Position numbers and translations under genes: made by a program
Notes under the pieces: generated by a model
Seen by the model: the letters and a program-made list of their open reading frames with translations, nothing else
What the model was told of the DNA's origin: nothing
The model's database searches: none
In this document: one piece after another, positions 35,097-44,150 of the stretch
How positions within the stretch are numbered: the first letter of the stretch is position 1
How the letters are laid out: each line of letters opens with the position of its first letter
Origin: an uncultured Bacteroidota bacterium
Lineage (GTDB): Bacteria; Bacteroidota; Bacteroidia; Chitinophagales; Chitinophagaceae
NCBI GenBank assembly: GCA_903882805.1
Contig: CAIRYK010000071.1
Span: 1-64,000, forward strand
Length of the DNA stretch: 64,000 nucleotides
Direction of reading: 5' to 3'

Positions 35097-35494
35097 CTAA
35101 GCAGGAGTGGATAGTATATTGAGCAGATACAAAAAGGGAGATAGGTTCAAGCCTGCCGACTCATTTAATTCTCTGAAATTTGTCACGTCCTCAAAATTAG
35201 CGGGATCTACAGATTTGAATCCCATCGACCAGTCTTCAAAAAACCGCTGTACTATTGGGCCTTCTTTTAATATCATAAAAAATTCGTGCCTACTGTCTTT
35301 TGATATAGTATTAGCTAAATCTTTTACTACCTGCTCCTCTCCTTCAATAAGTTGAATGAATTTGCCGGTAAAAAAAACAGCATTCCGGTAACGCCCAAAG
35401 TCTTGTTCTTTGTCTGCGACTGTATCAGCAATTCTTTTAATTCCAGATCAGTAAAATCGGCAGTAGCATAGCTACTATAAAGAATATAGTACAT
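35097..35494 (-). pseudogene. BLUF-domain blue-light photoreceptor gene with a homopolymer frameshift
   Basis: The ORF track misses it. From the ATG at 35494 the frame reads MYYILYSSYATADFTDLELK and reaches LGVTGMLFF. A run of eight Ts (35370-35377 as As on the plus strand) then shifts the frame and a TAG follows after a few codons. With nine Ts the reading continues as FTGKFIQLIEGEEQVVKDLA, then RHEFFMILKEGPIVQRFFED and WSMGF to a TAG at 35097: a 132-residue stand-alone BLUF protein. The flavin-binding Tyr (YILYSS), Asn (KNKTLG), Gln (IQLIEG) and Trp-x-Met (WSMGF) are all present. Sequencing error, phase variation or decay are possible. Confidence 0.85.
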
Positions 35495-35603
35495 ATAGTT
35501 AAAGGTATGCAGTAACTATCAAACAAAACGGTGTGTTTTGTTAAAAAGCAACTTAAGCTGCAAACTAAAGCAATTACAAAAAAAACAAGTCACTTCCACA
35601 CTT

Positions 35604-36251
35604 TTACTTCTTACCATGTTGTCCTTTCCACGTCTTATAATAATCGTCGCGAATATCGTTGATAACATTAAAAATGCTGCCTGCCCAGAAATTCCGCAAA
35701 CCAAAACCCTTTGGCTTACCCGACAACCGCTCATGAAGCAATACTTCTTTTGTAGTCATGTTTATGGCCACAAAATGTATTATTGCTTTCTCAGCATTCT
35801 TATTGAAACACTCAACAAGAAATAAAACACCGATACCTTTTTTGTCGCCCGTGTTATATGTTTTTACAAAGCCGGCTATATCCTCGTTCTTATAGTTGGG
35901 GGTAAAATTGCTTTCTATTGACTCTAAGGATGTAGACGCATTGATTTTCATAATCATATCGATATCATACACAATATCCTCCTTACGCAGCATGGCGCCG
36001 ATGTCGTATTTTTTCTGTTCGTGAATGATCACATTATTCCATGCCGGGAAAAACCTATTCCTGATATCCGATGCGCTTTGCCCTCCTGCTTCTTTAAACT
36101 GGGTGAAGTCGCCAATCATTTTCGCATGCGAAAAATCCAACCCAAGCCAGGTTACCAGCACATCGCTACGCTTAAACAAATCCTCTACTTTTTGCGCAGC
36201 AGCCGTTAATACCACACAAATTGATGCAATAACTAAAACCAACTTTTTCAT
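35604..36251 (-). CDS. Hypothetical secreted protein
   Basis: 215 residues from the ATG at 36251, starting a signal peptide (MKKLVLVIASICVVLTAAAQ). The track start at 36296 falls inside the promoter element. The mature part is mixed alpha/beta with DFSHAKMIGDFTQF, FFPAWNNVIIHEQKKYDIGA and VLFLVECFNKNAEKA, ending in FWAGSIFNVINDIRDDYYKT. The pattern is one I have seen among Bacteroidota periplasmic proteins, but I cannot name the family or a function. It is monocistronic by its own promoter. Confidence 0.7.
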   Translation of the reverse strand: MKKLVLVIASICVVLTAAAQKVEDLFKRSDVLVTWLGLDFSHAKMIGDFTQFKEAGGQSASDIRNRFFPAWNNVIIHEQKKYDIGAMLRKEDIVYDIDMIMKINASTSLESIESNFTPNYKNEDIAGFVKTYNTGDKKGIGVLFLVECFNKNAEKAIIHFVAINMTTKEVLLHERLSGKPKGFGLRNFWAGSIFNVINDIRDDYYKTWKGQHGKK

Positions 36252-36293
36252 AGTAAAATGTTTGAACGTTAAAGATAATCCGACAGTATTATG

Positions 36294-36301
36294 CAAAGAT
36301 A
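36294..36301 (-). promoter_or_regulatory. TAnnTTTG -7 element of the hypothetical secreted protein gene
   Basis: TATCTTTG followed by CAT on the minus strand, 42 bases before the ATG at 36251. It decides the start of that gene. Confidence 0.6.
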
Positions 36302-36351
36302 AAATCTTGAATTCCAGTTATCAAAAACATAATAGGGTTTGCTTTCGCTAA

Positions 36352-38028
36352 CTATTGGCCTATCAATGATTTCAATTTTTTGTTTATTAACGCACGTTCG
36401 TTTACAGAAGCTACATCGCGCTCTAAAGCCATTCTGTAGTATTTAATTGCTTTTACGCTTTCTTTTTCCTTTTTATAGAAATCGCCTAATACCATGTAAG
36501 TTAAATAACAGTCGGGATTGTCGCTAATAAACATTTGTATCTCTGCATCTTTCAATGCCACTGGCGCCCCCATCATAACATGTTTTTTTATCAGCTCTTT
36601 TATTTTCTTATAATGTTCATATCGGTTAAAATCGTTTGTTGCTACAAAACTATCTGCAGGTATTGTTAGCGAGTCTATGGTTAATGTGTTTACATGAGCA
36701 AAAGCAGCGCTGATATTATAACACACAAAAGCCCCCAACTGATAGGGAGGCGTAGATACCCACATATTTCGTTCGCCTGGCTTAAATATTACTGCATGGT
36801 GTGCAATCAACTGGTTTAATGACTTTGGATTGCCCATGCCGATATTCTTACCATTAACACCTTGCCTGTTTCTAAGAATAGCGGCGGCTTTTAAGTAATC
36901 GATAGGTTGAGTAGCCGAAAGCAATTCATTAACCCTATCGAACCGGTATTTCGAATCACTGTTCTGTATGTTGTTCAGGTTTACCGAATCTTTCATAAAT
37001 ATTTCGCCCTGATAATGATTCGCGCAAACCAGTGTACTATTGCTACTCTCGTACACATCCCACTTCAAAGGCGACTTTTCGATGATTATTGCTTTATCGT
37101 CGGCAGCCGAGCCAATCAGTAATGATTCTGATACAAATGTTTCCTTAGCTTTTGCAATGGCAATTGCTTCGTCTTTGTTCTTTGCATACTGCAAAATTTC
37201 GCGGGCTAATATAGATATAGGGTCTTTAGCGCCCATCGGCAAGTCCGACTTTGAAGCATTGAGTGTAACCGTTACCCCCATTTCGTTCATACCCGATACC
37301 ACGCCCGTTAGCCCGGCCCACGAATAACTGGCGAATTTGTATCCCGTCGTTGGCTTTACAAACACAATCATTTTCTCCTTCGCAAATTCCTCGCCCATGT
37401 AAAAATCAAAATTGCGACCAATTAGCAGGCTGCCGTCCTTCGAACTTTCCTTATTAACGGCAAACGAGGTGCAACCCACCATATTAAAATCATTGAGCGC
37501 ATGGCCTATGTCGTGCGCGCCATGGTAATAAAGTATGCGGTAGTATTTCGGTCCTACATAATCGTACTTGTCGGCAAACGACTGCGATACGCCATATATT
37601 TCCTGAAGGTTTTCTTCCGGTATATTTTTATAAATATCGCGATTGAACCAGGCAATAAACAACTTTAATACTTGCTGGTAAAACCGATTGGGCACTAACT
37701 CATTTATTTGATTTACAAACACTTCCTCTTGTCGTTGTATGAGTTCCTTAGCGAGCACCCCATATATTAAGCCCCTTTCGTAAGGAGCGCCTTCCAGATA
37801 CATTTCCCAAATACCGTACTTGTTCTTGCGTAACCAACAGTTGTTTACCGCATAGCTATCCGGCCCGGTTTGCTTGCGCACATAGTTGGCAGTAGTGAGC
37901 TTTTTATCCACCTTAGGGTCGGGTATGCTAACTCGCCACCACAAAAGCAATAATGCCACTGTTAACAGACCAATTGCGGTAAGAAGTGTTATAAATAGTA
38001 TACGCATTATTTTTTTCAGCAATCGCAT
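36352..38028 (-). CDS. C45-type Ntn hydrolase / acyl-CoA:6-APA acyltransferase-like protein, membrane anchored
   Basis: 558 residues. One N-terminal transmembrane segment (LFITLLTAIGLLTVALLLLW) anchors the protein facing the periplasm. The C45 autoproteolytic domain follows, with the nucleophile in NMVGCTSFAVNKESS (Cys186) and the conserved GSLLIGRNFDFY. GMNEMGVTVTLN and ALVCANHYQ-like STLVCANHY continue the pattern. The C-terminal 100 residues are TPR-like (CYLTYMVLGDFYKKEKESVK). Family members hydrolyse or transfer acyl groups on amides. It diverges from the DAR-type cluster at 88 bases and may finish or hydrolyse its acyl products, which is inference. Confidence 0.8.
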   Translation of the reverse strand: MRLLKKIMRILFITLLTAIGLLTVALLLLWWRVSIPDPKVDKKLTTANYVRKQTGPDSYAVNNCWLRKNKYGIWEMYLEGAPYERGLIYGVLAKELIQRQEEVFVNQINELVPNRFYQQVLKLFIAWFNRDIYKNIPEENLQEIYGVSQSFADKYDYVGPKYYRILYYHGAHDIGHALNDFNMVGCTSFAVNKESSKDGSLLIGRNFDFYMGEEFAKEKMIVFVKPTTGYKFASYSWAGLTGVVSGMNEMGVTVTLNASKSDLPMGAKDPISILAREILQYAKNKDEAIAIAKAKETFVSESLLIGSAADDKAIIIEKSPLKWDVYESSNSTLVCANHYQGEIFMKDSVNLNNIQNSDSKYRFDRVNELLSATQPIDYLKAAAILRNRQGVNGKNIGMGNPKSLNQLIAHHAVIFKPGERNMWVSTPPYQLGAFVCYNISAAFAHVNTLTIDSLTIPADSFVATNDFNRYEHYKKIKELIKKHVMMGAPVALKDAEIQMFISDNPDCYLTYMVLGDFYKKEKESVKAIKYYRMALERDVASVNERALINKKLKSLIGQ

Positions 38029-38053
38029 GAGGCAGTATTTGTAGGAATGAGCG

Positions 38054-38061
38054 CAAAATTA
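38054..38061 (-). promoter_or_regulatory. TAnnTTTG -7 element of the C45 hydrolase gene
   Basis: TAATTTTG followed by CGC on the minus strand, 25 bases before the ATG at 38028, in the 88-base divergent gap. Confidence 0.6.
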
Positions 38062-38116
38062 GACAATTAATAATACCCGTCTGGTAACAACAAAAAGCCA
38101 AATAAAAACAAAATAG

Positions 38117-39466
38117 GTGACGGAAAAACATAATTTTGAACCATTAAAACATCCTTTGGCCACATTACTTATGATTCCATCAGAAGATTTAGAACGATTG
38201 CCGCTGGCTGAAATACATCAATTTCAGGCACAGGAGCTGAAAAAAGCGCTGAAATATGCAATCGCCAAGTCGCCTTATTATAGGAGAACCTTCCAAAACC
38301 TAAATTTAGACATCAACGCAATTAATAATATTGCCGACCTGAGCAAGCTGCCATTTACAACTAAAGACGACCTGCTGCAATGCAACAACGATTTTTTGTG
38401 TGTGCCGCAATCTATGATTATTGATTATGTTACCACTTCTGGCACGCTGGGCAGCCCGGTTACTATTGCGCTCACAGATAAAGACCTCGACAGACTTGCG
38501 AAAAACGAGTGCAATTCCTTTAAAATCACTGGCGGCTCTCGCGAGGATATTTACCAACTGATGACCACCATCGACCGGCAATTCATGGCGGGCATGGCCT
38601 ATTTTTTGGGCGCGCGTCGCTTGGGCGCAGGTATAATTCGTGTGGGCAATGGCATTCCCGAGCTACAGTGGAACACCATAATGCGCATTAAGCCTACTAC
38701 TATCATTTGCGTGCCGTCATTTATACTTAAGCTGATTGAATATGCCGACAATAACAACATTGACTACCGCAAAAGCAGCATAAAGAAAGCTATATGTATA
38801 GGTGAATCGCTCCGGAACGACGATTTCAGTCTGAACACACTTGGAGAGAAGATAAAAGGACTGTGGGATATTTCCTTATTTTCTACCTATGCTTCTAGCG
38901 AAATGGGCGCAGCATTTACAGAATGCCATGCAGGCAAAGGCGGGCATTTGCAACCTAATCTGGTGATAACCGAAGTTATTGACGATAACGACCAAAAGGT
39001 CGCCGAAGGCGAACTGGGCGAGCTAGTAATCACTACGCTGGGTATAGAGGGTATGCCGCTAATCAGGTTCAAAACCGGCGACCTTTGCAGGTTTCACTAC
39101 TCGGCTTGCAGTTGCGGCCGCAACACCCCACGCATTAGCCCTGTTCTGGGCCGAAAAAAACAGATGATCAAGTACAAAGGCACTACATTATACCCCGGTT
39201 CGTTGTACGATATTCTCGATTCTATAGACGAGGTAAAAAACTACCAGGTAGAAATATATACCAACGAAATAGGCACTGACGAGATATTGGTGCGTATAGG
39301 CTGCCTGAATGTAACGGAGCGGCTGGAAAAAGAAATAAAAGATCATTTCAGAGCAAGACTGCGCGTAGCCCCCACTATTAGATTCGAGCATCCGGATTCG
39401 TTGCAAAAACTACTGTTCCCCGAAATGGTGCGCAAGCCGTTAAAGTTTATAGATAAGCGCAGCTAA
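38117..39466 (+). CDS. PaaK-like (phenylacetate-CoA ligase family) adenylate-forming enzyme
   Basis: 449 residues from a GTG at 38117. ANL-superfamily motifs are visible: the P-loop-like VTTSGTLGSPV, the YASSEMGAAF loop (A5), GELGELVITTLG, LIRFKTGDLC (A7) and the SCGRNTPRISPVLGRKKQ / MIKYKGTTLYPGSL segment of PaaK relatives, with clustered cysteines CRFHYSACSCG. It should activate an aryl or acyl acid as adenylate for CoA or ACP loading. It is first in the DAR-type locus and divergent from the C45 hydrolase. The starter acid is not predictable from sequence alone. Confidence 0.85.
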   Translation: MTEKHNFEPLKHPLATLLMIPSEDLERLPLAEIHQFQAQELKKALKYAIAKSPYYRRTFQNLNLDINAINNIADLSKLPFTTKDDLLQCNNDFLCVPQSMIIDYVTTSGTLGSPVTIALTDKDLDRLAKNECNSFKITGGSREDIYQLMTTIDRQFMAGMAYFLGARRLGAGIIRVGNGIPELQWNTIMRIKPTTIICVPSFILKLIEYADNNNIDYRKSSIKKAICIGESLRNDDFSLNTLGEKIKGLWDISLFSTYASSEMGAAFTECHAGKGGHLQPNLVITEVIDDNDQKVAEGELGELVITTLGIEGMPLIRFKTGDLCRFHYSACSCGRNTPRISPVLGRKKQMIKYKGTTLYPGSLYDILDSIDEVKNYQVEIYTNEIGTDEILVRIGCLNVTERLEKEIKDHFRARLRVAPTIRFEHPDSLQKLLFPEMVRKPLKFIDKRS

Positions 39467-39502
39467 ATGCACACTAATCAAATTTAGTTTTATAAAACAA
39501 TG

Positions 39503-39510
39503 TACTTTTG
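39503..39510 (+). promoter_or_regulatory. TAnnTTTG -7 element upstream of the 132-residue protein
   Basis: TACTTTTG followed by ACC, after the ligase stop at 39466, about 97 bases before the ATG at 39608. It suggests a second transcript start inside the locus. Confidence 0.55.
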
Positions 39511-39607
39511 ACCATACCAGTAGGCGCACGGCAGTAGCATTGCTTTTTTCGCCTCCGGTTAAACATAGCGTGCCTTTACTATATTACTATTCGCAAAAAG
39601 CGATTTC

Positions 39608-40006
39608 ATGAAAAAGAAAGAACTTCCACAAGACGAGTCAGCGCTGATAGGGGTAACCCGGGAGGTTTGCTATGTTAAAGATGAGGATGGCAAATACACC
39701 ACCGATCTGAGCACTGGCTGGAACGTAAAAAAAGAAGCCCTGGACAATGCATGGGACGATATAAAAGACCGGATTGAAGCTGCGCGCAAAGCAGTGGCAG
39801 ACGGCACCCAAAGCCCCATCGGCTATTTTATGGAAATGAAACTCATGGACTTGAAACTACTGGCCGATTATACCGGTTTTTGGCAGTTTACCATAAAGCG
39901 CCACATGAAACCATCGGTATTCCGATCGCTGAGCGAAAAGCAGCTTGAACGCTACGCAAAGGCATTCGACATACCGGCGGCTGATATTAAAAACTTCAAA
40001 GGATAA
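39608..40006 (+). CDS. Hypothetical 132-residue cytoplasmic protein paired with the BtrH-like protein
   Basis: 132 residues, not recognised. The N-terminal part holds REVCYVKDEDGKYTTDLSTG and WNVKKEALDNAWDDIKDRIE. The C-terminal part is all-alpha and basic (MKLMDLKLLADYTGFWQFTI, KRHMKPSVFRSLSEKQLERY), which could be an HTH-like or carrier-docking bundle. It has no signal peptide or membrane segment. It ends three bases before the GTG of the BtrH-like gene, so the two are translated together and probably cooperate. Confidence 0.75.
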   Translation: MKKKELPQDESALIGVTREVCYVKDEDGKYTTDLSTGWNVKKEALDNAWDDIKDRIEAARKAVADGTQSPIGYFMEMKLMDLKLLADYTGFWQFTIKRHMKPSVFRSLSEKQLERYAKAFDIPAADIKNFKG

Positions 40007-40009
40007 TAA

Positions 40010-41023
40010 GTGGGAAAAGAATATAAACATTTACAAACAGCGCATTGCGAAAACGGAGTAGCCACAGGGCTGTTGCGGTATCATGGTTTAGAGTTTATGA
40101 CCGAGCCGCTGGTTTTCGGTATGGGCTCAGGACTTTTTTATATTCATCTTCCGTTCATAAAAATAAGCGGCGGCCCGGGCATATCCTATCGCACCCTACC
40201 GGGTTGGATTTTTAAGCGCGCCAGCAAATCGCTTGGCGTTGATATAACGCGCAAAAAATTTGGAAACGAGGCCGAAGCGCAGCGTTTTCTCGATAATAAA
40301 ATTGCGGAAGGCGTACCAGTGGGTTGTCAGGTAGGCGTTTTCAACCTACCCTACTTCCCTCCCGAGTATCGCTTTCATTTCAACGCACATAATATTATTG
40401 TATATGGCAAGCAGGGCGACCAATACCTTGTGAGCGACCCAACCCTGGAAAAAGTAACTACCCTCAGCGAAGCCGACATGAATAAAGTTAGGTTTGCCAA
40501 GGGCCCATTGGCGCCTAAAGGACAGATATACTACCCTGAGCGCGTACAACCTGTAAGCGCCGAGACCATTAGGAAGAGTATTGCCAAGGGAATAAAGCGC
40601 AATTCGAGCGATATGATCAACATACCCGGTCCGTTTGCAGGGGTATCAGGCATAAACTATACGGCAAGACAAATACTGAAATGGCAGGAAAAATTCAGGC
40701 CGCGAAAAGCAGGTTTGTACTTGGGGCAAATTGTACGCATGCAAGAAGAAATTGGTACGGGCGGCGGCGGTTTCAGGTTTTTATATGCCGCGTTTCTGGA
40801 AGAAGCTGCCGCGATACTTAACAACGATCGCCTTGCTACAATATCTGAAGATTTTACTAAAGCAGGCGATTTATGGCGCCAAAGCGCCGTGCAGATGGGC
40901 AGAATATACAAAGGTCGCACCAACAGCGACCGCAAGGAATTTGAAATATCGGCAATTTTACTCCACGAAATTGCTGCAATAGAAAAAAAGGCTTTTACTG
41001 AGCTGAACAAAATGAAGTTATAA
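40010..41023 (+). CDS. BtrH N-terminal domain / DUF4872 protein, probable acyl-transfer enzyme
   Basis: 337 residues from a GTG at 40010. The BtrH_N part begins with HCENGVATGLLRYHGLEF (papain-like Cys/His region), continues with GMGSGLFYIHLPF, FNAHNIIVYGKQGDQYLVSD and PLAPKGQIYYPE. The rest fits DUF4872 (RFLYAAFLEEAAAILN, FTKAGDLWRQSAVQM). BtrH transfers an acyl chain from an acyl carrier protein to an amine in butirosin synthesis. Here, with an ACP and ketosynthases in the same locus, a similar acyl transfer to or from the cluster product is plausible, but the acceptor is unknown. Confidence 0.82.
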   Translation: MGKEYKHLQTAHCENGVATGLLRYHGLEFMTEPLVFGMGSGLFYIHLPFIKISGGPGISYRTLPGWIFKRASKSLGVDITRKKFGNEAEAQRFLDNKIAEGVPVGCQVGVFNLPYFPPEYRFHFNAHNIIVYGKQGDQYLVSDPTLEKVTTLSEADMNKVRFAKGPLAPKGQIYYPERVQPVSAETIRKSIAKGIKRNSSDMINIPGPFAGVSGINYTARQILKWQEKFRPRKAGLYLGQIVRMQEEIGTGGGGFRFLYAAFLEEAAAILNNDRLATISEDFTKAGDLWRQSAVQMGRIYKGRTNSDRKEFEISAILLHEIAAIEKKAFTELNKMKL

Positions 41024-41070
41024 TCAGCGTCCATATACGTACTCAAAGCCTTATAAAAATACACTCCAAA

Positions 41071-41994
41071 ATGAAACGTGTTTTAGTAATATACTATACC
41101 CAGACCGGCCAGCTCAATCGCGCTTTGCGCGCTACCCTTGCCCCTCTGGAAAACCAGCCAGATGTTTCCATTCATTACGAACTACTGAAACCCACTACAC
41201 CGTTTCCTTATCCGTGGAGCTATGTAAAATTTTTCGACACATTTCCGGAAACAGTGCAAGGAATACCGTGTCAACTTGAACCTACAACAATTACAGAAAA
41301 CAATGAATTCGATATGATTATTGTTGGGTATCAACCTTGGTTCTTATCTGTTTGTATACCTGTAAATTCGTTCCTGAAGTCGGATCTTGCTAAGAAGCTG
41401 ATGAAAAATAAGCCGGTGGTAACGGTAATAGCCTGTCGTAATATGTGGCTGAATGCGCAGGAAAAAATGAAACGACAGTTGCTAGAACTGAAAGCCAATC
41501 TGGTAGGCAACATAACGTTTGTAGATAAGGCTGCAAATTTGGTTAGTTTGGTAACCGTATTGGCTTTTGTACTGAAAGGAGTGCAAACAAAGTATCTCGG
41601 CATTTTCCCTAAATATGGCGTTGCAGAGACTGACCTGCAGAATGCAGCCCCAAAATATGGCGCAACATTATTGAAACACCTGAAGTCGGGCGATTATAAC
41701 GGCATGCAACCAGCGCTAAACGCCTCTGGCGCAGTAACAGTAAAAGCAAACCTGATGCTGATGGAAGGGCGTGGAGCAGTTATGTTTCCGCTTTATGCCA
41801 ATTACATCTCCAAAAAAGGATCGGCTGCAAGTAAAGATCGCCAAACTAGAGTGAAAGTATTTGGCATTGTATTACCAACTGCCATATTAATACTGTCGCC
41901 TATTATCACGGTAGCTTCCCGTTTGGCGCCTTTGCTATTACCCAAACGCATGAAAAAAGAAATAGACTACTGGTCGCAAAACACGTTGCGATAA
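41071..41994 (+). CDS. darA: Dialkylresorcinol condensing enzyme DarA
   Basis: 307 residues, matching the DarA family. A flavodoxin-like N-terminus (VLVIYYTQTGQLNRALRATL) is followed by PFPYPWSYVKFFDTFPE, FDMIIVGYQPWFLSVCIPVN and KPVVTVIACRNMWLNAQEKM. A hydrophobic C-terminal segment (VFGIVLPTAILILSPIITVA) suggests membrane association. In flexirubin and DAR pathways DarA cyclises and aromatises the beta-keto product of DarB into a 2,5-dialkylresorcinol. It is immediately upstream of darB. Identification rests on conserved blocks and on the pairing. Confidence 0.88.
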   Translation: MKRVLVIYYTQTGQLNRALRATLAPLENQPDVSIHYELLKPTTPFPYPWSYVKFFDTFPETVQGIPCQLEPTTITENNEFDMIIVGYQPWFLSVCIPVNSFLKSDLAKKLMKNKPVVTVIACRNMWLNAQEKMKRQLLELKANLVGNITFVDKAANLVSLVTVLAFVLKGVQTKYLGIFPKYGVAETDLQNAAPKYGATLLKHLKSGDYNGMQPALNASGAVTVKANLMLMEGRGAVMFPLYANYISKKGSAASKDRQTRVKVFGIVLPTAILILSPIITVASRLAPLLLPKRMKKEIDYWSQNTLR

Positions 41995-42148
41995 GCATAA
42001 ATACACAGATAAGTTAACTTCAATACCCACAGATAAAGTACAATTCGGAAGCTACTTTCTTTTTAGTTGTATAATTGCTTTATTTTTACCCTCTAATTTG
42101 CTTTAAAACACGTCGGTAACGTTGTTTTTTGAAGATACATAGCACGAA

Positions 42149-43291
42149 ATGAGTAAAAACATATACATTAATAAAATCTCTAAATTCCTACCCGGCGAAC
42201 CGGTTAGTAACGACGAGATGGAGCAATATCTTGGTTTTGTAGGCGGCGACATGAAGTCGAAATCTAAAGCCATCGTGCTGCGCAACAACAAAATAAAAAC
42301 CCGCTACTACGCACTCGATAAGAATAGCCAAAGCACCTACAACAATGCGGAACTGACTGCCATGGCTATACGCGGACTTGAGTCGGACGAATTCAGTATC
42401 AATGATATAGAACTACTTACTTGCGGCACTACTTCGGCCGATCAGCTGCTGCCCGGCCACGCATCAATGGTACATGGCCATCTGAAACAAAAACCAGTAG
42501 AAGCCATTTCGTTTTCAGGTTCGTGCTGCGCTGGCATGAATGCGCTTAAGTATGCTTATATGTCGGTAATGGCTGGCTTCACGAAAAATGCCGTTGTTAC
42601 TGGGTCTGAAAAAATATCGCAGTGGCTTTTGGCAAACAACTATAAGGAGGAAGCGGGGCAGATAAAAGCCGTTGAGAAAAATCCGATACTTGCTTTCGAA
42701 AAAGATTTTTTAAGATGGATGCTTTCTGATGGAGCAGCGGCAACGCTTATCTCCGATGAGCCCAACAAAGAAGGCTTGTCGCTGCAAATAGAATGGATTG
42801 AGATTTGCTCATTTGCCAATGAAATGGAGACCTGTATGTACACCGGCGGCGAGAAAATGCCCGATGGCGAAATAAAGGGTTGGGCCTACTTCGACCAGAG
42901 CGATTGGCTCAATAAATCGTTGTTTTCGCTAAGGCAAGATGTGAAATTGCTGGACAACAACATTGCTCGCCTGGGTACAATAAAATACCTGGAATTATTG
43001 GCTAAGTACGACGTAGACCCACAAAGCATCGACTGGTTTCTGCCACATATTTCGTCTGAGTATTTCCGGTCTAAAGTCGACGATGAAATGCGTTTGGCGG
43101 GTGTGCAGCTGCCGCAAGACAAATGGTTTGTCAATCTCACCCGTGTGGGTAATGTTGGCTCAGCCTCCATTTTCTTGGCGCTCGAAGAACTGCTCTATTC
43201 CGGCAAACTACAAAAGGGACAAAAAATATATCTGTCGGTACCAGAAAGCGCAAGATTTTCATATGCCAATGCATTACTAACGGTCGTGTAA
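42149..43291 (+). CDS. darB: KAS III-type ketosynthase DarB
   Basis: 380 residues with the FabH-like triad: catalytic Cys in SFSGSCCAGMNAL (Cys127), His in FLPHISSEYF and Asn in VNLTRVGNVGSASI. LAFEKDFLRWMLSDGAAATL is the central conserved block. The large N-terminal insertion and the start ISKFLPGEPVSNDEMEQYLG are typical of the DarB subfamily rather than housekeeping FabH. It condenses two beta-ketoacyl intermediates, the first step to dialkylresorcinols, and hands the product to DarA. It lies 154 bases after darA. Confidence 0.9.
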   Translation: MSKNIYINKISKFLPGEPVSNDEMEQYLGFVGGDMKSKSKAIVLRNNKIKTRYYALDKNSQSTYNNAELTAMAIRGLESDEFSINDIELLTCGTTSADQLLPGHASMVHGHLKQKPVEAISFSGSCCAGMNALKYAYMSVMAGFTKNAVVTGSEKISQWLLANNYKEEAGQIKAVEKNPILAFEKDFLRWMLSDGAAATLISDEPNKEGLSLQIEWIEICSFANEMETCMYTGGEKMPDGEIKGWAYFDQSDWLNKSLFSLRQDVKLLDNNIARLGTIKYLELLAKYDVDPQSIDWFLPHISSEYFRSKVDDEMRLAGVQLPQDKWFVNLTRVGNVGSASIFLALEELLYSGKLQKGQKIYLSVPESARFSYANALLTVV

Positions 43292-43400
43292 CGCAAACAT
43301 CATATAATTATCAACAGTGTTTGCGCCTGCTATCTCGACATAACAGGCGTAAATTATTTTTAAGGAATAACAATACCAAATAGTAATATCCGTAGCCATA

Positions 43401-44150
43401 ATGCCCGCAGAAACAGCAATAGAAGTTGTAAGACTATATAAGCAATACAAAGGCTCTGGCGAGGCTGCGGTAAACCATATATCGTTTTCAATACCATCGG
43501 GCAGTATTTTTGGTTTGCTTGGCCCTAACGGGGCAGGTAAAACCACCACAATATCTATGCTTTGCGGACTGCTGGCGCCCACAAGCGGAACCGCTACTAT
43601 ACTTGGCCTAAAGCTGAAAGACAACCTGAAGCTGATAAAACAACAAATAGGAGTTGTGCCTCAGGAGATAGCGCTCTACCCCACCCTGACTGCCTACGAA
43701 AATCTGCGATACATTGGCAATATGTACGGACTAAAAGGGCAAAACCTGAAGGAAGAGATCATGCGCCATCTGGAAATAGTTGGGCTGTCGGCACATGCCG
43801 ATGCGCGGGTCGAGACTTTTTCGGGAGGTATGAAACGCAGAATAAACCTTGTGGCGGGCATTCTGCACAACCCCAAAATTTTATTTCTGGACGAACCAAC
43901 GGTAGGCGTAGATGTACAATCGCGCAACCTGATAACTGAACATCTGCACTTGATAAACAAGAGAGGTTGCACCATCATTTACACATCGCATCTGATGGAA
44001 GAAGCTGAGAAGTTATGCACCGATATTGCGGTAATAGACAATGGAGCCATTATTGCCATGGGTAAACCGCAACAACTTATAGAAGACCACCATACTAACA
44101 ACTTAGAGCAACTATTTTTGAAACTGACTGGTAAAACCCTGCGAGATTAG
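43401..44150 (+). CDS. ABC transporter ATP-binding protein
   Basis: 249 residues. Walker A GLLGPNGAGKTTTISMLCGL, Q-loop IGVVPQEIALYP, signature EVFSGGMKRR-type (ETFSGGMKRRINLV), Walker B ILFLDEPTVGVD and the switch histidine in IIYTSHLMEEAEKL are all present. The drug/polysaccharide ABC-2 exporter class fits. Its stop overlaps the GTG of the permease by one base, so they form one exporter, probably for the product or intermediates of the darA-darB locus. Confidence 0.93.
   Translation: MPAETAIEVVRLYKQYKGSGEAAVNHISFSIPSGSIFGLLGPNGAGKTTTISMLCGLLAPTSGTATILGLKLKDNLKLIKQQIGVVPQEIALYPTLTAYENLRYIGNMYGLKGQNLKEEIMRHLEIVGLSAHADARVETFSGGMKRRINLVAGILHNPKILFLDEPTVGVDVQSRNLITEHLHLINKRGCTIIYTSHLMEEAEKLCTDIAVIDNGAIIAMGKPQQLIEDHHTNNLEQLFLKLTGKTLRD

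Noticed and set aside
35107-35355. 82-codon plus ORF on the BLUF region
   Set aside because: It is the shadow of the frameshifted BLUF gene, whose residues are conserved on the minus strand.
42149-43291. DarB as the housekeeping FabH
   Set aside because: The DarB-type N-terminal insertion, the GSCCAG active-site region and the darA neighbour argue for the specialised subfamily.
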